11,212 nt of DNA from an uncultured Sutterella sp. Its GTDB lineage: Bacteria > Pseudomonadota > Gammaproteobacteria > Burkholderiales > Burkholderiaceae_F. Positions 7,272 through 11,212 of this stretch are shown piece after piece. Numbering within the stretch: position 1 is the first letter of the stretch; every line of letters starts with the position of its first letter. The notes beneath the pieces were generated by a model that was given only the letters and a program-made list of their open reading frames with translations, was not told the DNA's origin and ran no database searches. Location: the NCBI GenBank assembly GCA_900554675.1, contig USIM01000015.1:1-11212 (forward strand), read 5' to 3'. The translations under genes and the position numbers were made by a program.

Positions 7272-7277
7272 TATAAT
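7272..7277 (+). promoter_or_regulatory. Perfect -10 box upstream of mlaF
   Basis: TATAAT matches the sigma-70 -10 consensus exactly and would start transcription near 7284, about 39 bases before the mlaF start codon. At the 16-18 base spacing the sequence is C-rich with no -35 resemblance, and there is no TG extension. If real, this promoter may rely on an activator or on upstream contacts. Confidence 0.5.
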
Positions 7278-7285
7278 ATTGTCCT

Positions 7286-7301
7286 CTGAATGTAAATTCA
7301 G
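7286..7301 (+). promoter_or_regulatory. Leader hairpin with GUAA tetraloop at the 5' end of the mla mRNA
   Basis: CTGAAT (7286-7291) and ATTCAG (7296-7301) form a perfect six-pair stem closed by GTAA, a GNRA-type tetraloop. It starts within a few bases of the predicted transcription start and ends nine bases before the GGAAGG ribosome-binding site. It could protect the 5' end of the message, or serve as an operator at DNA level. Confidence 0.4.
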
Positions 7302-7322
7302 TCATTATTGGAAGGTTTCACT

Positions 7323-8123
7323 GTGAGTGATTTGGTTGTTGTTAACAATGTGACGTTCGGTTACGGAAAGCGGGTTATTCTCGATAACGTAACCATGCGC
7401 TTTGGTCGTGGCAAGGTGGTTGCGATCATGGGCGGCTCAGGCATGGGCAAAACCACATTGTTAAAACTCATTGGGGGATTGGAGCAACCCAATGAAGGGG
7501 AAGTGCTCTTTGATGGTCAGGTATTGGATCCCAATGACAAAGCTTCGCTTTATGCAGCTCGCCGAAACATGGGGATGCTTTTTCAATTTGGTGCTCTTTT
7601 TACCGACATGTCCGTGCTGGACAATGTGGCGTTTCCGTTGCGCGAACAAACCTCTTTGAGCGAAGATTTGATTGTTCGCATGGCGCTGATGAAATTAAAC
7701 GCCGTGGGGCTTCGTGGTGCGGCCGATTTGATGCCAAGCGAAATTTCCGGCGGGATGGCGCGCCGTGTGGCCTTGGCTCGTGCAACAGCGCTTGATCCCC
7801 AATTGATCATGTATGACGAACCCTTTGCAGGGTTGGATCCGATTTCGATGGGGATCACAGCTCGATTAATTCGAGACTTAAACGATGCGTTAAGGGCAAC
7901 CAGTATTATCGTGACGCACGATGTGCCGGAAACGTTTGCGATTGCGCACTATGTTTATATGATCTCTTCGGGTCGTATTGTGGGTGAAGGTACACCTGAG
8001 CAATTGAGTGCTTCGACCGATCCGTACGTAAGGCAGTTTATTGAAGCGCAGCCTGATGGTCCTGTGGCATTCCACTATCCGGCCGTCCCGATTGCTCAAG
8101 AGTTTGGGGTAGGTTCGAGATGA
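7323..8123 (+). CDS. mlaF: MlaF, ATPase of the phospholipid ABC transporter
   Basis: MlaF is the cytoplasmic ATP-binding subunit of MlaFEDB, which handles phospholipid transfer between the inner membrane and the periplasmic carrier MlaC to maintain outer-membrane asymmetry. This 266-residue protein has Walker A GGSGMGKTT (37-45), Q-loop Gln88 in LFQFGALF, signature SGGMARRVALARA (142-154), Walker B LIMYDEPFAGLDP (161-173) and H-loop His199. The LFQFGALFTDMSV stretch is typical of MlaF/Mkl ATPases. The frame is open to a TTG at 7308, but the GTG at 7323 is chosen because GGAAGG (7310-7315) lies seven bases before it, and the TTG codon itself overlaps that site. The stop overlaps the mlaE start in ATGA, indicating translational coupling. 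Confidence 0.95.
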   Translation: MSDLVVVNNVTFGYGKRVILDNVTMRFGRGKVVAIMGGSGMGKTTLLKLIGGLEQPNEGEVLFDGQVLDPNDKASLYAARRNMGMLFQFGALFTDMSVLDNVAFPLREQTSLSEDLIVRMALMKLNAVGLRGAADLMPSEISGGMARRVALARATALDPQLIMYDEPFAGLDPISMGITARLIRDLNDALRATSIIVTHDVPETFAIAHYVYMISSGRIVGEGTPEQLSASTDPYVRQFIEAQPDGPVAFHYPAVPIAQEFGVGSR

Positions 8124-8896
8124 AAGCATTGATGGATTTAGGCGCATGGACTCTTGATCAAGTTCGTCACGTTGGGCGTTTGGCTATTTTTGCCGTTCAG
8201 CTCTTTAAGGAGCTGCCCGCTTCTTTGTCGCGTTTCGGCTTGGTTTGTCAGCAAATCCACTTTATCGGGAATTATTCGCTTTTGATTATTGCGGTGTCCG
8301 GTTTGTTTGTGGGTTTCGTGCTTGCTTTGCAGGGCTACTTCATTTTGGTCAATTACGGTAGCGAACAGGCCCTGGGTGTCATGGTTGCTTTGTGTTTGAC
8401 GCGTGAATTGGGGCCGGTGGTTGCGGCGCTATTGTTTGCAGGTCGAGCTGGAACCTCCTTGACGGCAGAAATCGGTTTGATGCGTGCGGGTGAACAAGTG
8501 GCAGCCATGGAAATGATGGGGGTTGATCCCGTTCGCCGTGTGTTGGCACCTCGCTTTTGGGGCGTTTTGATTTCTTTGCCGTGTTTGGCCAGTATTTTCT
8601 CCGCAGTGGGCATTTTTGGTGCTTGGATTGTCGGCGTGGTCATGATTGGCGTTGACGGTGGAGCATTTTGGTCGCAGATGCAAGCCGGAGTCGACATTTT
8701 CTCCGATATTGGCAACAGTCTTATCAAGGCTGTGGTTTTTGCCATTGCGGTCGGTTTAATTTCTCTTTATCAAGGCTACAATGCACGTCCGACGCCCGAA
8801 GGCGTTTCGAGAGCGACGACGCGTACCGTTGTGATCTCCTCCCTTATGGTTTTAGGGTTGGACTTCATTATGACAGCCATGATGTTCTCGGTTTAG
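8120..8896 (+). CDS. mlaE: MlaE, permease of the phospholipid ABC transporter
   Basis: This 258-residue inner-membrane protein is an MlaE/YrbE family permease, present as a dimer between the MlaF ATPases and the MlaD ring. Family motifs are LTRELGPVVAALLFAGRAG (93-111), LTAEIGLM (114-121) and the coupling-helix-like EQVAAMEMMGVDPVRR (125-140), expected to contact MlaF. Hydrophobic segments lie at about 52-76, 84-105, 146-177 and 200-218, with a last one at 236-256. Its ATG overlaps the mlaF stop by four bases and is preceded by GGGGTAGG inside mlaF. mlaD follows after 20 bases. Confidence 0.95.
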   Translation: MKALMDLGAWTLDQVRHVGRLAIFAVQLFKELPASLSRFGLVCQQIHFIGNYSLLIIAVSGLFVGFVLALQGYFILVNYGSEQALGVMVALCLTRELGPVVAALLFAGRAGTSLTAEIGLMRAGEQVAAMEMMGVDPVRRVLAPRFWGVLISLPCLASIFSAVGIFGAWIVGVVMIGVDGGAFWSQMQAGVDIFSDIGNSLIKAVVFAIAVGLISLYQGYNARPTPEGVSRATTRTVVISSLMVLGLDFIMTAMMFSV

Positions 8897-8916
8897 TAAG
8901 TAAAAGGGGCTTTCAG

Positions 8917-9402
8917 ATGGAAAGACGTTCAGAACGTAAACGCAGTGTCGAGTTGATGGTCGGCTTATTTGTCGTCATGGGGTTTGCTGCACTGCTTTTT
9001 ACCGCCTTACAGGCAGCTAATCTCGGCAGTTTCACCTTTGGTCAAAAGTCTTATCAGGTTGAGGCTTTGTTTGACAATATCGGTGGGTTGAAATCTCGTG
9101 CACCGGTCAAAAGTGCCGGTGTTGTTGTGGGCCGAGTTGAGAGCGTGACGTTTGATAATGAGATGTTCCAAGCCAAAGTGGTGATGAGCATTGATGCAGG
9201 GTTTGAATTCCCCGCCGATAGCGAAGCACAAATTTTGACTTCTGGCTTGTTGGGCGAACAATACATTGGCTTGGTGGCCGGTGCTGATGAGGAAGTGTTG
9301 GGTGCGGGTTCCAAGATCCGCCGTACGCAATCCGCTATGGTGCTTGAACAAATGGTCAGCAAGTTCATGTACAGCTTTGTTGAAAATAAGAGCAAGGAAT
9401 AA
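8917..9402 (+). CDS. mlaD: MlaD, MCE-domain substrate-binding subunit
   Basis: This 161-residue protein has a basic N-terminus, one membrane anchor (about 11-31) and a single periplasmic MCE domain (about 46-124). The MCE pattern YQVEALFDNIGGLKSRAPV (46-64) is followed by a VVVGRVESV strand and an LLGEQYIGL strand (111-119). MlaD forms a hexameric ring with a hydrophobic pore on top of MlaFEB and exchanges phospholipid with MlaC. The C-terminal helix (about 138-158) is the part that lines the pore in E. coli. The frame is open far upstream inside mlaE, but the ATG at 8917 is supported by AAGGGG seven bases before it and by the typical MERRSERKR-anchor start. It is somewhat shorter than E. coli MlaD (about 183). 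Confidence 0.95.
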   Translation: MERRSERKRSVELMVGLFVVMGFAALLFTALQAANLGSFTFGQKSYQVEALFDNIGGLKSRAPVKSAGVVVGRVESVTFDNEMFQAKVVMSIDAGFEFPADSEAQILTSGLLGEQYIGLVAGADEEVLGAGSKIRRTQSAMVLEQMVSKFMYSFVENKSKE

Positions 9403-9408
9403 GGTCTA

Positions 9409-10157
9409 ATGTCGTTTTCTTTGAAACATTCCGTACTCGGTGTGACATTGGCGACAAGTTTGGTGGGTTGTGCCGTTGTTCCTCCTCATTCGGGGGAGAA
9501 TCCGGCAGACCCCTTTGAAACAGTGAATCGCCAAACGCATGCTTTCAATATGAAGCTCGATGAGTTGATCTTGCATCCGTTGGCAATTACGTTGAGTATG
9601 TGCCCAAACCCGTTCAAACCGGCGTGAGCAATTTCTTTCAAAATTTGGGTGAACTTGATAATACGCTCAATAACCTTTTGCAAGGGAAGTTGGCCGATGG
9701 TGGCGTGAGCTTCGTTCGTTTTTTAGTGAACTCTACGATCGGTGTGGTTGGTATTTTTGATGTGGCTTCTCATTGGAATCTTGCCCATGCACCGGAAGAC
9801 TTTGGTCAAACGTTAGGCAAGTGGGGCGTCCCACAAGGTCCTTATATCGTTTGGCCGATGTTGGGCTATAGCACTGTTCGTGACAGTATTGGCAAGGGTG
9901 TTTCAGTTGCCATGAATCCGATGACTTATATCAGCGAAGCCGATCAAGAGTGGCACTGGCTTGGTTGGTCAGCTTCTGGTGTTTACATGGTCAATGAACG
10001 TGCCCAACTTTTGGCAACCGATGCCATGCTTGGAACGGCATTGGATCCCTATGTTGCAATTCGCGATGCTTATCTCCAACACCGTTTAAGCATGGTTTGG
10101 GATGGCAATCCTCCGATTGAATTGCCGGCGGATGAATTCGAAGACGAAGAGTTTTAA
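9409..10157 (+). pseudogene. mlaA: mlaA (vacJ), outer-membrane lipoprotein, broken by a frameshift
   Basis: MlaA is an outer-membrane lipoprotein that, bound to a trimeric porin, removes misplaced phospholipid from the outer leaflet and passes it to MlaC. The first part (9409-9627) has a lipoprotein signal with lipobox LVGC (Cys21), then NPADPFETVNRQTHAFN and LHPLA. It runs out of frame and stops at a TGA. The second part continues in another frame, open from 9564 and clearly homologous from EYVPKPVQTGVSNFF (codons from 9594) to the TAA at 10155-10157, including LLQGKLADG, RFLVNSTIGVVGIFDVA, EDFGQTLGKWGVPQGPY and GYSTVRD. The break lies near 9586-9593. No slippery heptamer is present, and a restart at the GTG at 9600 would lack the signal peptide. 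It is otherwise full length (about 250 residues when repaired), six bases after mlaD. It is either a recent mutation or a sequence error. Confidence 0.88.
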
Positions 10158-10170
10158 TTAGGAATTTTTA

Positions 10171-10797
10171 ATGATGTTGCGCAGAACGCTTTTAACCCTT
10201 GTGGGTTCTTTGATGCTTTTGGTGAGTGCACCTGCTTTGCAGGCTGCTGAATCGCCAGAAGCTTTTGTCGAACGTGTTTCCAACGAAATTTTGACTGCGA
10301 TTGCCGCGGATCCCAAAGTGCAAAAAGGGGATAAAAAGGCGGTTGAACGTCTTGTTGATGAAAAAATGATGCCCAATGTCGACTTTTTGCGCATGACGCG
10401 CATGGCTGTGGGACCGAAGTGGCGCCAAGCGACGCCGCAACAACGCGATCGTTTGCAATTTTTGTTCCGTGAAACGTTAATTTCCGTTTATTCAGGCGGT
10501 TTGAGCTTGGCAACCGATCAAGTGGTGCGTGTTTTGCCGCACGGTCAAAATGACGGAACGGAAGCCATTGTCCGCACTGGGATGAAGTCTAAGAGCGATA
10601 ACAGCAAGCCCGAAGTGACGATGGTGTATCGTCTTCGTAACATCAAAGACAAGGGTTGGCAAGTCATTGACGTTAATGTTGAGGGCGTTTGGTTGGTGAG
10701 TAACTATCGTAGCCAATATGGCAACATTGCCGCTCAAGAAGGCATTGACGGTTTGATTCGTCGCATGGAAGAGCGCTTAAAGACTGCAAGCAAGTAA
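10171..10797 (+). CDS. mlaC: MlaC, periplasmic phospholipid carrier
   Basis: This 208-residue protein is an MlaC/Ttg2D family soluble carrier that ferries phospholipid across the periplasm between the outer-membrane MlaA complex and inner-membrane MlaFEDB. A Sec signal peptide (MMLRR, then a hydrophobic core, ending near SAPALQA at residues 19-25) precedes the mature domain. Family features are the segment MPNVDFLRMTRMAVGPKWRQA, QRDRLQFLFRETLISVYSGGL, and the C-terminal VIDVNVEGVWLVSNYRSQY strand-loop. The ATG is preceded by AGGA seven bases upstream. It follows mlaA by 13 bases and ends in tandem TAA stops. Despite the broken mlaA just upstream, this gene looks intact. Confidence 0.94.
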   Translation: MMLRRTLLTLVGSLMLLVSAPALQAAESPEAFVERVSNEILTAIAADPKVQKGDKKAVERLVDEKMMPNVDFLRMTRMAVGPKWRQATPQQRDRLQFLFRETLISVYSGGLSLATDQVVRVLPHGQNDGTEAIVRTGMKSKSDNSKPEVTMVYRLRNIKDKGWQVIDVNVEGVWLVSNYRSQYGNIAAQEGIDGLIRRMEERLKTASK

Positions 10798-10819
10798 TAA
10801 CATTTTCAGGATTTGGGTT

Positions 10820-11107
10820 GTGTTAATTTCTAAAAAAATTGTCACTCTTAATGATATGAGTGAGTTGGAACCCCAAGCCGAAAAAGCCATTGCGGCCGGT
10901 GATGAAGTGTTTGACTGCACAGGCGTTGAACAGGCCGACAGTGCGCTCTTGGCTCTCATTCTTAAGTGGCTGGAATCGGCCCAACAAAAAGGGTTGAGTC
11001 CAAAGATTGTTAATCTTCCCGAAGGCATGTGGAGTTTGGCAAAACTCTACGGCGTTCGAGAGTTGATTCGAGCGTATTGTCACAAGGATACGCCTCAAAC
11101 CCTCTGA
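10820..11107 (+). CDS. mlaB: MlaB, STAS-domain subunit of the phospholipid transporter
   Basis: This 95-residue single-domain STAS protein is the cytoplasmic partner that binds and stabilises the MlaF ATPase. The STAS core has the strand-loop VFDCTGVEQADSALLALIL (30-48), with Asp40-Ser41 at the position of the conserved D-T/S of MlaB, and the C-terminal SLAKLYGVRELI (72-83), which matches the LAKLY motif of E. coli MlaB. Translation begins at GTG, nine bases after an AGG in TTTCAGG. It is the last gene of the operon, 22 bases after mlaC, and is followed by a strong terminator. Confidence 0.9.
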   Translation: MLISKKIVTLNDMSELEPQAEKAIAAGDEVFDCTGVEQADSALLALILKWLESAQQKGLSPKIVNLPEGMWSLAKLYGVRELIRAYCHKDTPQTL

Positions 11108-11124
11108 AACATTTACGCACACTT

Positions 11125-11158
11125 TCGGACCTTTGGGTTATTCAAAGGTCCGATTTTT
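11125..11158 (+). terminator. Intrinsic terminator of the mla operon
   Basis: TCGGACCTTTG (11125-11135) pairs perfectly with CAAAGGTCCGA (11143-11153) over 11 base pairs with a seven-base loop, directly followed by TTTTT. It begins 17 bases past the mlaB stop and is a textbook Rho-independent terminator for mlaFEDACB. Confidence 0.92.
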
Positions 11159-11212
11159 CGTGCAGGATTCTAAGCGTGATCGCCGACTAGTCGGTAAAAT
11201 CTTTTTGTGTTG

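Noticed and set aside
6941..7322. Structured RNA, riboswitch or tRNA in the largest intergenic gap
   Set aside because: Apart from the short dyads listed I see no extended pairing, no cloverleaf and no known riboswitch core.
8353..8745. 130-residue minus-strand ORF inside mlaE
   Set aside because: It lies wholly antisense to a well-supported gene, has no family resemblance and has a composition typical of a reverse-strand shadow.
9583..9627. Programmed ribosomal frameshifting as an explanation for the two mlaA frames
   Set aside because: The overlap contains no X-XXY-YYZ slippery heptamer, no run of A or T and no clear stimulatory hairpin, and MlaA is not known to use frameshifting. The family spacing also suggests missing bases.
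9600..10157. The downstream mlaA frame as a separate functional gene starting at GTG
   Set aside because: It would lack the lipoprotein signal and first conserved helix and has no good ribosome-binding site; its sequence is simply the continuation of MlaA.
1..11212. CRISPR array, insertion sequence, prophage or defence system
   Set aside because: There are no regularly spaced repeats, transposase or integrase genes, target-site duplications or unknown gene clusters. All major ORFs belong to familiar core families.

Overview
The window is an ordinary, gene-dense chromosomal segment of a Gram-negative bacterium, most likely a betaproteobacterium of the order Burkholderiales. Evidence for this is the Mla operon order F-E-D-A-C-B with mlaA inside the operon, the cyaY / lptM-lysA divergent pair, and the betaproteobacterial look of PBP1A and EngB. 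By eye the base composition is close to balanced, well below that of Burkholderia or Bordetella, so a mid-GC lineage such as Sutterellaceae is a reasonable guess, but this is inference only.

Layout. (1) 1-180: the 3' end of a plus-strand gene, probably Hsp15/HslR, and a bidirectional terminator. (2) 181-4214: a minus-strand block read right to left as lptM (a 54-residue lipoprotein), lysA (diaminopimelate decarboxylase), yidE (AspT-family transporter) and engB (ribosome-assembly GTPase). yidE has its own candidate promoter and terminator. (3) 4242-4556: cyaY (frataxin) on the plus strand, divergent from lptM-lysA and convergent with mrcA. The shared terminator hairpin lies inside the cyaY coding sequence. 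(4) 4574-6940: mrcA (PBP1A) on the minus strand. (5) 6941-7322: a 382-base divergent control region with candidate promoters for mrcA and the mla operon, a small dyad, and a leader hairpin with a GUAA loop. (6) 7323-11107: mlaFEDACB on the plus strand, ending in a strong intrinsic terminator.

Much of the window serves the cell envelope. LysA makes lysine from meso-diaminopimelate, PBP1A polymerises and cross-links peptidoglycan, LptM helps mature the LPS translocon, and Mla moves phospholipid between the outer and inner membranes. EngB, CyaY and Hsp15 are housekeeping genes for ribosomes, iron handling and stress.

The most striking observation is that mlaA, the outer-membrane part of the Mla pathway, is split by a frameshift near 9586-9593, while the other five mla genes look intact. 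Spacing against the MlaA family fits loss of four bases, possibly one copy of an ACGT tandem repeat. Whether this is a real mutation or a sequencing/assembly error cannot be settled from the sequence. I found no evidence of a mobile element, CRISPR array, RNA gene or undescribed multi-gene system here.
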